Shown: positions 30,148-38,166 of the stretch, in pieces
How the letters are laid out: each line of letters opens with the position of its first letter
Numbering within the stretch: the stretch's first letter is position 1
Assembly (NCBI GenBank): GCA_900553805.1
Contig: USEU01000009.1
Coordinates: forward strand, 1 to 44,623
Length of the DNA: 44,623 nucleotides
Direction: 5' to 3'
Source of the DNA: an uncultured Eubacteriales bacterium
GTDB lineage: Bacteria; Bacillota; Clostridia; Oscillospirales; Oscillospiraceae
Position numbers and translations under genes: made by a program
The notes under the pieces: model-generated
The model's database searches: none
What the model saw: only the letters and a program-made list of their open reading frames with translations
What the model was told of the DNA's origin: nothing

Positions 30148-31958
30148 TTGCGTTTTCCCTTTCTGCTCAGCTTCACGGCGAAGCTGGCGTTCTGGCGGGT
30201 ATCCGCCGCTTTGACAAAGGCCAGCAGTCCCCAGGAGGCCACCATACTGGTGCCGCCGTTGGAGACAAAGGGGAAGGTGACCCCGGTAAAGGGCAGGATG
30301 TCCACCGTGCCCAGGGTATTCAGAATGGTCTGCACCAGCAGAATTCCCGCCGCCGTGCAGGCCCCGATGCTGTAAAAGCTGCTGCGGGCGACCCGGGCGG
30401 AGCGGATGGCAAAGAAGCCGAAGGCGCACACGCACAGCACCGCCATCATGGCCAGCAGCAGGCCCCATTCTTCGGAAATGGTGGCAAACACCACATCCGA
30501 ATCCGCAGCGAAAACCTTGCGCATAAAGCCCTTCCCCGGCCCCAGGCCGTACAGGCCGCCGGAGGCAATGCACATCAGCGACTGGGCCTGCTGATAGCCC
30601 GAGTCAAAGGGATCGTCCCAGATGTGGTGCCAGGTGGCAAACCGGCGCATGGCATGGGGCGCGATCCGCAGGGCCAGGATACCGGCAATCACCAGGGCGG
30701 TGATGGCCAGGGCCACCGTGCCCATGCTGCCGGAGCGGAGATAGGCGATGATGAGGAAGGAGCAGAAGAAGATCAGCGCCGTGCCGAAGTCGTTCATCAC
30801 CGCCAGGCAGCCGCAGATCACCACGGAATAGGCGATGAAGGCGATCAGGTTGCGCTTGTTCATAATGCGGTCCATGGTGGAAGCGCCCGCGAACACGAAG
30901 CATACCTTGCTCAGCTCCGAGGGCTGAAGGGAAATATTGCCGATGACGATCCAGCATTTTGCGCCATAGTATTCCGTGCCAACCGCCAGGGTCAGCAGCA
31001 GGAAGCCCAGGCCCGCCGCCACGGCCAGATAGCGCACCCGCTTGGCCCGCTCCAGATTCCGCAGCGACCAGCCCACCAGCAGGTAGACCAGCACGCCCAC
31101 CACCATGGCGATCAGCTGCTTCACCGCCTCCGCCGGGACCACAGTGGCAATGGCCGCCATGCCCAGGGTGCACAGGAAGAAGGCCAGGGTCTCCATCTCA
31201 AAGGAGCTGCGGCGAATGACGATGTAAAAGACATACAGCGCCCACTGGGACACGATGATCCCGGCAAAGCCCCCGGTCACCAGGGCGGCGTCCGTCACTG
31301 CGTCGTGCAGGGCGAAGCCGATGATGGCCAGCAGCTGAAAGGCGCTAAGGATCAGCAGGTTAATGAAGGTGGTCACCGGGCCGGATGCGCGGGTGCGCAG
31401 CTTGGATTGCAGCTGCTCCTGCTGCTTGGTAATCACCTTCAGCTTCAGCTTCACCCCGCCTACGGACAGCACGTCCCCATCCTGGAGGGCGCAGATGCTC
31501 ACCCGCTCCCCGTTGACATAGGTGCCGTCCTTGGAATTGGTATCGGTGATGGTCCAGCTGCCGTCATCATACCGGGTAAGCACCGCATGGTTCCGGGAGA
31601 CGGTGGACAGGGCGATGGATACATCGCAGCTCTTGCTCCGGCCAATGACGTTTTCCCAGTGGGTCACCGGCACCCGCTCTCCCCCGGGCATCACCAGCCA
31701 GGCCCAGATCTCCGGCTCCCGCCGGAAGGTCAGCAGGGGCAGGGCGCAGCGAAGCAGCAGCAGGAACGCCAGAATCGGGCAGGCATGGCGCACCAGGGCG
31801 ATGTAAAAGGCCTCATAGGTGGGATCCATCCCGGAGAATGCGGCGGGCAGGCCGGAAAAGAGCCGCCCCAGCGTCTCTCCCAGGGGGGCAAGCAGCTCCC
31901 CCAGCCCCGCGAACCACTGACCAAGGCCGTCCAAAAGGCCTTGCGGCACGCCATTCAT
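30144..31958 (-). CDS. FHA domain-FtsW/RodA/SpoVE fusion protein
   Basis: A 604-residue membrane protein. Residues 1-45 are an amphipathic Gly/Leu-rich start, 50-78 a first membrane helix, 85-175 an FHA phosphopeptide-binding domain (GRS at 106-108, SRNH at 121-124, NSKDGTYVNG at 141-150), and from about 205 to the end a SEDS domain with 10 helices. SEDS enzymes polymerise lipid II; the conserved Asp-containing loop lies in the VICGCLAVMNDFGTALIFF segment and GLGPGKGFMRKVFAADSDVVFA follows. The FHA part suggests control by Ser/Thr phosphorylation, as by PrkC/PASTA kinases. It lies between nfo and the PBP gene in one operon. SEDS-FHA fusions exist in related Clostridia. Confidence 0.9.
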   Translation of the reverse strand: MNGVPQGLLDGLGQWFAGLGELLAPLGETLGRLFSGLPAAFSGMDPTYEAFYIALVRHACPILAFLLLLRCALPLLTFRREPEIWAWLVMPGGERVPVTHWENVIGRSKSCDVSIALSTVSRNHAVLTRYDDGSWTITDTNSKDGTYVNGERVSICALQDGDVLSVGGVKLKLKVITKQQEQLQSKLRTRASGPVTTFINLLILSAFQLLAIIGFALHDAVTDAALVTGGFAGIIVSQWALYVFYIVIRRSSFEMETLAFFLCTLGMAAIATVVPAEAVKQLIAMVVGVLVYLLVGWSLRNLERAKRVRYLAVAAGLGFLLLTLAVGTEYYGAKCWIVIGNISLQPSELSKVCFVFAGASTMDRIMNKRNLIAFIAYSVVICGCLAVMNDFGTALIFFCSFLIIAYLRSGSMGTVALAITALVIAGILALRIAPHAMRRFATWHHIWDDPFDSGYQQAQSLMCIASGGLYGLGPGKGFMRKVFAADSDVVFATISEEWGLLLAMMAVLCVCAFGFFAIRSARVARSSFYSIGACTAAGILLVQTILNTLGTVDILPFTGVTFPFVSNGGTSMVASWGLLAFVKAADTRQNASFAVKLSRKGKRK

Positions 31959-31971
31959 GGAATTCCTCCTT

Positions 31972-32796
31972 TCATTTTTCCAGACTGCGCAGCAGCGCGA
32001 TCTCCGCCCGGTAGCCGGGCAGCTCGTTGGGAGTCTCCAAAATCATGGGCTTGTCCCGCAGCGCCGGATGATTCACGATACGATCAAATGTCTCCAGCCC
32101 CAGGCTTCCCCTGCCGATGCATTCGTGGCGATCCTTGCGGCTGCCCATGGGATTCTTGGAATCGTTCAGGTGCAGCGCCCTCAGGCGGCGCAGGCCGATT
32201 ACCCGGTCAAACTCCGCCAGGACGCCGTCCAGGTCATGGACGATATCATACCCCGCGTCATACACATGGCAGGTATCCAGGCACACGCCCAGGCTGTCCA
32301 GGCCCACGGCGTCGATGATCGCTTTCAGCTCCTGAAAGCTCCTGCCGATCTCGCTGCCCTTGCCCGCCATGGTTTCCAGCAGTACCGTGACGGGGTAGCC
32401 CGGCTCCATGGCCCGGCGCAGAGCGGCGGAGATCTCCTCGATTCCCTGCTCCACTCCCCGGCCCGTGTGGCTGCCGGGATGAAAATTATAGAAATTGCCC
32501 GGCAGCGCCGCCATCCGCCGCAGATCATCCGCCAGCACATCGGCAGCAAAGGCACGGGCCTCCCCGTCGGCGGTGCACAGATTCATGGTGTACGCCCCGT
32601 GGGCCACCAGCGGTCCAAAATCACCCTGCCGCAGCAGCTCCATGGCCAGTCGGGCATCCTCCGCATCCTCCTGCCTGGCCCGGCTGCCCCGGGGATTGCG
32701 GGTAAAAAAAGCAAAGGTATCGGCCCCAATAGACACGGCCGTCTCCACCATAGCGGCATACCCCGCCGAAGCGGACAAATGGCAGCCAAAATACAT
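31972..32796 (-). CDS. nfo: Deoxyribonuclease IV (AP endonuclease Nfo)
   Basis: A 274-residue TIM-barrel AP endonuclease of the Nfo/EndoIV family, of normal length, cutting at abasic sites in base-excision repair. It begins MYFGCHLSASAGY; the metal ligands are seen in NFHPGSH (near 108-114), LETMAGKGSEIG, CLDTCHVYDAGYD and HLNDSKNPMGSRKDRHECIGRG. It is the first gene of the nfo-ftsW-pbp operon, with an SD GGGAGGGA and a weak promoter at 32828-32856. The link between repair and wall genes is not obvious functionally. Confidence 0.95.
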   Translation of the reverse strand: MYFGCHLSASAGYAAMVETAVSIGADTFAFFTRNPRGSRARQEDAEDARLAMELLRQGDFGPLVAHGAYTMNLCTADGEARAFAADVLADDLRRMAALPGNFYNFHPGSHTGRGVEQGIEEISAALRRAMEPGYPVTVLLETMAGKGSEIGRSFQELKAIIDAVGLDSLGVCLDTCHVYDAGYDIVHDLDGVLAEFDRVIGLRRLRALHLNDSKNPMGSRKDRHECIGRGSLGLETFDRIVNHPALRDKPMILETPNELPGYRAEIALLRSLEK

Positions 32797-32827
32797 ATTC
32801 GTTTCCCTCCCGGGTGGTATTTTCGTA

Positions 32828-32856
32828 ATGCTATCACATTTTCAAAGAAAAATCAA
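32828..32856 (-). promoter_or_regulatory. Possible promoter of nfo
   Basis: Minus strand: -35 TTGATT, 17-base spacer, -10 TAGCAT, 31 bases before the ATG. It is the best match in the gap, but moderate. Confidence 0.5.
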
Positions 32857-32870
32857 ATTTTCATTTCATT

Positions 32871-33033
32871 AGGGCGTATCTGAAAATCGGAAATATGACC
32901 AACAGCGAGAGATTTTCCGCCTGATGAAGCCATTTTTTCGCGGGAATACTTTGTGTATTGCAAGAAAAAATGGTGCACAGCAGGCGGAAAAGATCCGCTG
33001 TTTGGGCGTGTTGACGGTTTTCAGATAGGCCCT
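32871..33033. repeat. Repeat family A, copy 3 (163 bp)
   Basis: Terminal inverted repeats AGGGCGTATCTGAAAATCGG (32871) and AGGGCCTATCTGAAAACCG (minus strand from 33033). Read on the minus strand it has AGCGGATCTTTTCCGCC and AAAATCTCTCGCTG in the same positions as copies A1 and A2. The outer arms differ from A1/A2 (AGGGC-TATCTGAAAA instead of GGAA-CTCTGAA), so it is a subtype. A further internal stem CCATTTTTTCGCG.../...AAAAAATGG lies in the centre. It directly abuts repeat B2. Confidence 0.75.
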
Positions 33034-33155
33034 AAGGCAACACCGCACAATTTGGCAAGAAGCCCCAGCCTGGATTTTTGGCTCAATTCAAACTGAAGAA
33101 GTGGGGCAAAAAGACGGCTGCGGCTCGCAGGCACAATTGCGCGCCTGTTGCCTTA
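33033..33155. repeat. Repeat family B, copy 2 (123 bp)
   Basis: Ends TAAGGCAACACCGCACAATT and, on the minus strand, TTAAGGCAACAGGCGCGCAATT. It contains the longer core (AGAAGCCCCAGCCTGGATTTTTGGCTCA and on), which is shared with the truncated copy at 44571, and the AGACGGCTGCGGCTCGCAG core shared with copy B1. The right end has diverged by a few bases. Together with repeat A3 it fills most of the gap between nfo and the WYL gene. Confidence 0.75.
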
Positions 33156-33175
33156 ACGCATTCAACTTCATGGTA

Positions 33176-33204
33176 TTGCCCTTGGTTTGGTTTTGTGATA
33201 GAAT
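33176..33204 (+). promoter_or_regulatory. Promoter of the WYL regulator gene
   Basis: -35 TTGCCC, 17-base spacer with TGTGA before the -10 TAGAAT (33199-33204); 34 bases before the ATG. Confidence 0.55.
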
Positions 33205-33237
33205 GGGTGGGAATCACACGGCCAGGGGGAATCGCCT

Positions 33238-34215
33238 ATGCCACGGTCTGATAATCAGAAGCTGAAAATTTTATATATTCTGGATTACCTACAAAAAAAC
33301 TCCCACCGGGATAAGCCGGTGAGAGCGGGTGAGCTGATCGATATGCTGGAGCGGTACGGCATCCACTGCGACCGCAAGACCATCTATTCCGATATTGCCG
33401 CCTTGCAGGATTTCGGCGTGGACATTCTGTGCCAGCCCGGGCGGGGCGGAGGGTACTATGTGGCCTCCCAGAGCTTTGAGCTGCCGGAGCTGAAGCTGCT
33501 GATCGACGCAGTGCAGTCCAGCCGCTTCCTCACGGAGAAGAAGTCCCGTGCCCTGATTGAAAAGCTGTGCACTCTGTGCAGCGCCCAGGACGCCAGGCTG
33601 ATGCAGCGGGACGTATACGTTTCCGGGCGGGTCAAGAGCATGAACGAGACGATCTACTACGCGGTGGACACCATTCAGGAGGCCATCGCCCAGAACCGGC
33701 AGATCCGCTTCCGCTACTTCGACTGGGGCCTGAACGGCATGCGGGAATACCGGGACAGAGCCTACACCGCCAGCCCCTATGGCCTGTGCCAGGACAACGA
33801 GAATTATTATCTGCTGGCTCTCTCCCCCCGGCACGGCATCACCAGCTACCGGGTGGACCGCATGAGCGACATTGCCCTGGCCGACGAAGCCCGGGTGCCC
33901 TGCCCGGAGCTGACCGGCAAGCATCTGACCGAGTACGCAAACCGCATGTTCCAGATGTATTCCGGCAGCCGGGTAAGCGTGAAGCTGCGCTTTCGCCGGG
34001 AGCTTGCCAATGTGGTGGTCGACCGCTTCGGCAAGGATACCATGCTCATCCCCGACGGCGAGGACTGGTTCGTTTTTACCGTAGAGGTGGCCGTCTCTCC
34101 CCTGTTCCTCAGCTGGGTCATGGGCTTCGGCTCCAAGGCCACGATCCTGTATCCCCAGAGTGTCATTGACCAATGCAGGCAACTGTGCCGCGAGATCCTG
34201 GGGCAGTATGAATAG
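33238..34215 (+). CDS. WYL domain transcriptional regulator
   Basis: A 325-residue regulator with an N-terminal helix-turn-helix of the HTH_11/DeoR-like type (about 6-65, KILYILDYLQKNS ... DRKTIYSDIAALQDFGVDI), a WYL ligand-binding domain (about 140-225, with YGLCQDNENYYLLAL) and a C-terminal WCX region. WYL proteins respond to nucleotides, ssDNA or other negatively charged ligands and often control stress or DNA-related genes. It is transcribed alone from 33176-33204. The divergent neighbour is nfo, beyond two repeats. Its targets are unknown. Confidence 0.9.
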   Translation: MPRSDNQKLKILYILDYLQKNSHRDKPVRAGELIDMLERYGIHCDRKTIYSDIAALQDFGVDILCQPGRGGGYYVASQSFELPELKLLIDAVQSSRFLTEKKSRALIEKLCTLCSAQDARLMQRDVYVSGRVKSMNETIYYAVDTIQEAIAQNRQIRFRYFDWGLNGMREYRDRAYTASPYGLCQDNENYYLLALSPRHGITSYRVDRMSDIALADEARVPCPELTGKHLTEYANRMFQMYSGSRVSVKLRFRRELANVVVDRFGKDTMLIPDGEDWFVFTVEVAVSPLFLSWVMGFGSKATILYPQSVIDQCRQLCREILGQYE

Positions 34216-34217
34216 CG

Positions 34218-34706
34218 TCAGCTCAGCTCGAAGGAGTTGAAGACCTCGCTCCAGACGATCTGGCAGTCGGTCACGCCGGCGTCCTGGAGGGCGGAGAGGC
34301 AATAGTGGTAATTGCCGTCGTCGATGATGACGCCCCGGCCGATCCGTTCGCCGCTCTCCCCGGCGGCTGCCCAGGCAAATTCCCAGCGCTTGGGGTACTC
34401 CGTGCGGGTCTGGATCACGGTGATCTCATCCCTGGAAAATCCCGTCAGCTCCCGCAGGGTGGCATCCAGGTCGCCGCCGGTCAGGGTCTGCACCATCACA
34501 TCATAGCTGCTGCCCAGGTACAGCCTGCCGGTGTCGCTCTCCATGGCGCATTCCAGCGCCTCCCCGGGCAGCTCCAGCCGGATCTCCTTCGGCTCCGCCA
34601 CCGCCGGGACCTCCCACACGTCCGCCACTGTTTCCACTGTCGTCTCCGCCTTTGCGCAGCCTCCCAGAAGCAGCAGGCAGGCGGCGGCAATCACAATTTT
34701 TTTCAA
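34218..34706 (-). CDS. Small putative lipoprotein, TTG start
   Basis: A 162-residue exported protein. The start codon is TTG at 34706 (MKKIVIAAACL), with GGAGGTG 5 bases ahead. A short signal peptide ends in the lipobox LGGC with lipidated Cys17, so it should be anchored in the outer face of the membrane. The mature part is acidic and shows two related halves of beta/alpha character; I do not recognise a family. The stop lies 2 bases from the convergent WYL gene stop, and the start is only 25 bases from the divergent DUF1294 start, so its promoter must overlap that neighbour. Confidence 0.75.
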   Translation of the reverse strand: MKKIVIAAACLLLLGGCAKAETTVETVADVWEVPAVAEPKEIRLELPGEALECAMESDTGRLYLGSSYDVMVQTLTGGDLDATLRELTGFSRDEITVIQTRTEYPKRWEFAWAAAGESGERIGRGVIIDDGNYHYCLSALQDAGVTDCQIVWSEVFNSFELS

Positions 34707-34731
34707 GAAAACACCTCCAGAAAGGATTCCT

Positions 34732-35004
34732 ATGGTTCCGCTTCTCCTTTTTTATCTGGTCACAATCAATGCGCTGGGCTTTCTGATTATGCTTGCCGAC
34801 AAGGAAAAAGCCAAAAAGCGCCTCTGGCGCATCCCGGAGGCCACCCTGCTCACCGTCGCTGCCCTGGGCGGCAGCATCGGATGTCTGGCGGGGATGAAGG
34901 TATTTCACCACAAAACAAGAAAGCCGAAATTCTATATCGGCATCCCGGTCATTCTGGCCTTGCAGCTCATTTTGGGCGTAATCGTTTTCCTTTCCATACA
35001 GTAA
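34732..35004 (+). CDS. DUF1294 family membrane protein
   Basis: A 90-residue protein with three predicted membrane helices, beginning MVPLLLFYLVTINALGFLIML. The DKEKAKKRLWRIPEATLL segment (about 23-40) and the GGSIGCLAGMKVFHHKTRKPKF segment (about 46-67) are signatures of DUF1294 (YsdA-like), whose function is unknown. The ATG at 34732 has AAAGGA before it; a longer frame exists upstream, but it would run through the lipoprotein gene on the other strand. No separate promoter could be placed in the 25-base gap. Confidence 0.88.
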   Translation: MVPLLLFYLVTINALGFLIMLADKEKAKKRLWRIPEATLLTVAALGGSIGCLAGMKVFHHKTRKPKFYIGIPVILALQLILGVIVFLSIQ

Positions 35005-35011
35005 CAGCAAA

Positions 35012-35041
35012 TCTCCCCGCCTCCAGATGGAAGCGGGGAGA
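35012..35041. terminator. Hairpin between convergent DUF1294 and permease genes
   Basis: TCTCCCCGC (35012-35020) pairs with GCGGGGAGA (35033-35041). T runs are weak on either strand, but its place between two stop codons, 44 bases apart, fits a shared terminator. Confidence 0.6.
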
Positions 35042-35048
35042 ATGTTCA

Positions 35049-36311
35049 TTACTTCGCTGTCTGCTTTTTCTTTTTGGATACGCTGCTCCAGGCATGCATC
35101 ACCAGCGCCAGGGCGATGACGCCGTAGGAGATGAACACGCGGAAGTATTCGCCGATGGCCGCGTCGCCGAAGAGATTCTTACCGGCGGCAGGGGCCAGGA
35201 TGAACAGCAGATGGAACAGGATGCAGCCCAAGATGGCCTGGGAATTGGTGGCCTTGCGGATGGACGCGCCGCCCACCAGGATGGCGGCGCCGGCGTACAG
35301 GCCCACCTGCTCGTGGGCGCCGTAGGTCTGGAAGGAACCCATGTTCTGCACGAAGATCAGCTGACCCCAGCCAGCCAGGACCGTGGAGATCATAATGGCG
35401 ATCACGCGGATCCGATCCACATTGATGCCGGACACGTTGGCCACGGTGCGGCTCTGGCCCACCGCCCGGAACTGCTGGCCCAGGCGGGTGCGCATCAGCG
35501 CGTTATTGAACAGGCACAGCAGGCCCACCAGGGCGAAGGTGACCATGGGCACCTGTACCATGGAGAACATGCCGGACACCGCCGGAATCTGGTAGACCAG
35601 GCATGCGCCGATGCTGATCGCGGCGGCGCGGATGGTCCTGGCCTTGTCCGCCTTTTTGCGGAAGAAGTTCAGCAGGGCAATGGCAAGGAAAATGCCGCAG
35701 AAGATATACAGCCCCGTGCCGAAATCCACCTTCCACAGGCCGTCCAGGGCGTACTTGAAGCCCCGGTCGGTGGAAAGGTCGATGGTGTTCGCCACGCCGG
35801 TGGAGCCCTTGATGACCAGGCCGGGGGCCTTCAGGGGAATCAGGTTGCCGAAGATGAACAGGAACAGCAGCTGATACAAGCCGTTGGCGAAGTAGCCCAG
35901 GATCAGGCCGCCGATCATCTCCTGGCCCTTCATCTTGTTCAGGAGCTTACCGATGAGGAAGCCGAAGAAGGCGGCAATGGGAACGGTCATCAGCATGGCA
36001 GCCACGAAGGCAGCCAGGGAGCCGAAGCGGCCCGCCACGTTCCATTCAATCACCCACAGGGCGGAGATCTGGGCGGCCATGGCGCCGATGGTCACAGCAA
36101 AGTTGATGCCCATGCCCGCCACGATGGGCAGGATCAGCGCCAGCACGATAAAGGCATTCCGGCTCAGGCGGCCGAACAGCTCATACATCACATAGGGCAC
36201 GGTATAGCCGGAGAAATACAGGCAGACCACACACAGCACGATAAACATGACCATGACGGCGTTCGCCCGCAGGAACGCGCCCACGTCAAACTTTTTACGA
36301 AGATCAGCCAC
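35049..36311 (-). CDS. ABC transporter permease of the DUF3798 system (second permease)
   Basis: A 420-residue permease of the BPD_transp_2 (RbsC/YufQ-like) type with about 10 helices. The GTG at 36311 (VADLRKKFDVG) is chosen as the start because GGAGGTGA lies 7 bases ahead and it overlaps the previous gene by only 8 bases; the ATG 30 bases upstream lacks an SD. The coupling region LGQQFRAVGQSRTVANVSGINVDRIRV and the GAHEQVGLYAGAAILVGGASIRKAT stretch match nucleoside/sugar-type permeases. It is the last gene of the four-gene operon and pairs with the 620-residue permease. Confidence 0.88.
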   Translation of the reverse strand: MADLRKKFDVGAFLRANAVMVMFIVLCVVCLYFSGYTVPYVMYELFGRLSRNAFIVLALILPIVAGMGINFAVTIGAMAAQISALWVIEWNVAGRFGSLAAFVAAMLMTVPIAAFFGFLIGKLLNKMKGQEMIGGLILGYFANGLYQLLFLFIFGNLIPLKAPGLVIKGSTGVANTIDLSTDRGFKYALDGLWKVDFGTGLYIFCGIFLAIALLNFFRKKADKARTIRAAAISIGACLVYQIPAVSGMFSMVQVPMVTFALVGLLCLFNNALMRTRLGQQFRAVGQSRTVANVSGINVDRIRVIAIMISTVLAGWGQLIFVQNMGSFQTYGAHEQVGLYAGAAILVGGASIRKATNSQAILGCILFHLLFILAPAAGKNLFGDAAIGEYFRVFISYGVIALALVMHAWSSVSKKKKQTAK

Positions 36312-38166
36312 GAGAATCACCTCCAGACTTGGTAAGTGCATACAGGATAATGCCGTTGGAAATCAGGATACGCAGGGTCTCGGAGATGGTGGAGCCGGGC
36401 ACCAGCACATTGGCCACCGGCATACCCAGCGTCAGCACGCCCTGGAAGAGGAAGGTGCCGATGATCACATGGCTGATCTTGCACCGGGAGGTGGAAGCGC
36501 CGCCAATCAAAATCGCGGAGGCCGCCACAAAGCCCATCTGCCGGGGGGTGGTGTAGAGCTGCATGAAGCCGTAGCTCTGGGAGTATACCAGGATGCCCAC
36601 CGCGCCCAGCACCGTGGAAAGGGTGGTGCCGATAATGCGCATCTTATCCACATTGATGCCCGCCGCCTGGGCAAACCGGGGGTTGTTGCCCACGGCCTGC
36701 ATGGCAACGCCGGTCTTGCTCCGGGAGAACAGCCACACCAGCGCGCAGCACAGCGCCATAAACAGCAGCAGCCCCGTGGGGACGAAGAAGTCGCCAATGC
36801 TGAACGACAGGAAATTATTCAGTATTTGCTTGAAATTGGTATTGTCCAGGCCGATGGTATTGCGCAGGCCCGTGCCCAGCGGCCAGCGGAGCTTCAGGGA
36901 ATGGAAGGGCAGCACCAGCCAGGCAATGCACATCAGTGAGACGATGGAGAAGCCCACATAGGTGGTGACGGACATTTCCTCGCCCTTCAGCCGGTTCAGC
37001 AGCTGGCCGTACAGGTAGCCGCAGACGGCGGCGATCACGCAGCCGAAAGCGATGGCAAACAGAAAGCCCCACCAGCCGGGGATGCCCCACTCGATGGTGA
37101 CCAGGCCGCCGATCAGGCCGGCAACCAGACCGATGGGCAGGCCCAGGTTCAGGCTGATGCCGCACTGGATGCCGGGCACCATGGCCAGCACCATCACGGA
37201 GTTCATGCCCATGCGCACCACAGAGTTGCTGAGCAGGGTAGACAGGGACAGGTCATACCACAGGCACATGAAACACAGCAGAATGAAGAACACGCCAATG
37301 ACGATCCGGGGAATGCCCAGCTTTTCCACCAGCGGCTCATAGAATACGATCAGCGCCGCCGTGACCAGCAGGGCCAGACCGGCATAGATCAGATCGTCCC
37401 CGTGGCGAATCAGGTAACCGGCGGCAGTGGAGCCGCTGCCGGACTGGGTGATGTAGCGGTCGTACTGGGTATCATAAGTATCCCCCGCCTGGTAGACGAT
37501 GGCCTCCATGGTCTCGCGCAGGGAGGAAAGGGCGTCGTCATCCAGCACGGGATACAGCCCCTTCAGCGCCTCGGCCACCTGGCCGTAGGCCTCGTCGGCA
37601 GCGGCGGCGGCCTCCAGCATTTCGGGGGTGGCCTCGAAGCCGCTCATATCCACCTGGACGGTGTCGTTTTCCGGCACGTCCTTGCCCTCGGCCAGCAGCG
37701 CCTCGCGCTGGGCATCCTGCTGGGCCTTGGCCTCCTCATAGTGAGCGTCGATGTAGGCCTGGGTCGCCTCCGCCTCCAGATCACCGGCGACGGTCAGCAG
37801 GCGGTCGTACTCCAGAGCGGCGCTGCGCAGCGCGTCGCTGACTTCAACGCCCTGGGCAAATTCCGCATTCTCATACTCCGCGCGGACCCGCGCTTCCGCC
37901 TCGGCGACGGCGGTACGGATCTCGGACATTCCGCCGCCCGCAGCTTTGGCGTCCTGCTGAGCCTGCTTCTTGGCAATGGCCACGTAGCTCTCCACGATGC
38001 CGTCACCGGCGGCATTCATCAGGGACTTGGCCCGCAGGTCGTTCAGGATGCTCAGCCCCGCGTCGGTCTTTTTCTTGGGCAGGTTGATGCCGCCCAGGAT
38101 GACCAGCGCCACACAGGCCAGGCAGAGCACGGCGGCAATGGCTCTTCTTACTTTATTTTTCGTCAT
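36304..38166 (-). CDS. ABC permease with large extracytoplasmic insert (DUF3798 system)
   Basis: A 620-residue permease, nearly twice the normal size (about 320-350). Helix 1 (about 9-28) is followed by a 230-residue polar, Ala/Glu/Gln-rich, strongly helical segment (about 30-258) expected outside the membrane, then a normal BPD_transp_2 permease from about 258 with the coupling motif GVAMQAVGNNPRFAQAAGINVDKMRI. The insert contains long coiled-coil stretches (81-165) and acidic ends; it has no recognised domain. Its ATG overlaps the ATPase stop by 4 bases. It may serve as a docking arm for the DUF3798 receptor, which lacks a lipid anchor (inference). Confidence 0.87.
   Translation of the reverse strand: MTKNKVRRAIAAVLCLACVALVILGGINLPKKKTDAGLSILNDLRAKSLMNAAGDGIVESYVAIAKKQAQQDAKAAGGGMSEIRTAVAEAEARVRAEYENAEFAQGVEVSDALRSAALEYDRLLTVAGDLEAEATQAYIDAHYEEAKAQQDAQREALLAEGKDVPENDTVQVDMSGFEATPEMLEAAAAADEAYGQVAEALKGLYPVLDDDALSSLRETMEAIVYQAGDTYDTQYDRYITQSGSGSTAAGYLIRHGDDLIYAGLALLVTAALIVFYEPLVEKLGIPRIVIGVFFILLCFMCLWYDLSLSTLLSNSVVRMGMNSVMVLAMVPGIQCGISLNLGLPIGLVAGLIGGLVTIEWGIPGWWGFLFAIAFGCVIAAVCGYLYGQLLNRLKGEEMSVTTYVGFSIVSLMCIAWLVLPFHSLKLRWPLGTGLRNTIGLDNTNFKQILNNFLSFSIGDFFVPTGLLLFMALCCALVWLFSRSKTGVAMQAVGNNPRFAQAAGINVDKMRIIGTTLSTVLGAVGILVYSQSYGFMQLYTTPRQMGFVAASAILIGGASTSRCKISHVIIGTFLFQGVLTLGMPVANVLVPGSTISETLRILISNGIILYALTKSGGDSRG

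Noticed and set aside
35012..35041. Attachment site for an integrative element
   Set aside because: The inverted repeat is explained as a terminator between convergent genes; no integrase, tRNA or flanking direct repeat is present.
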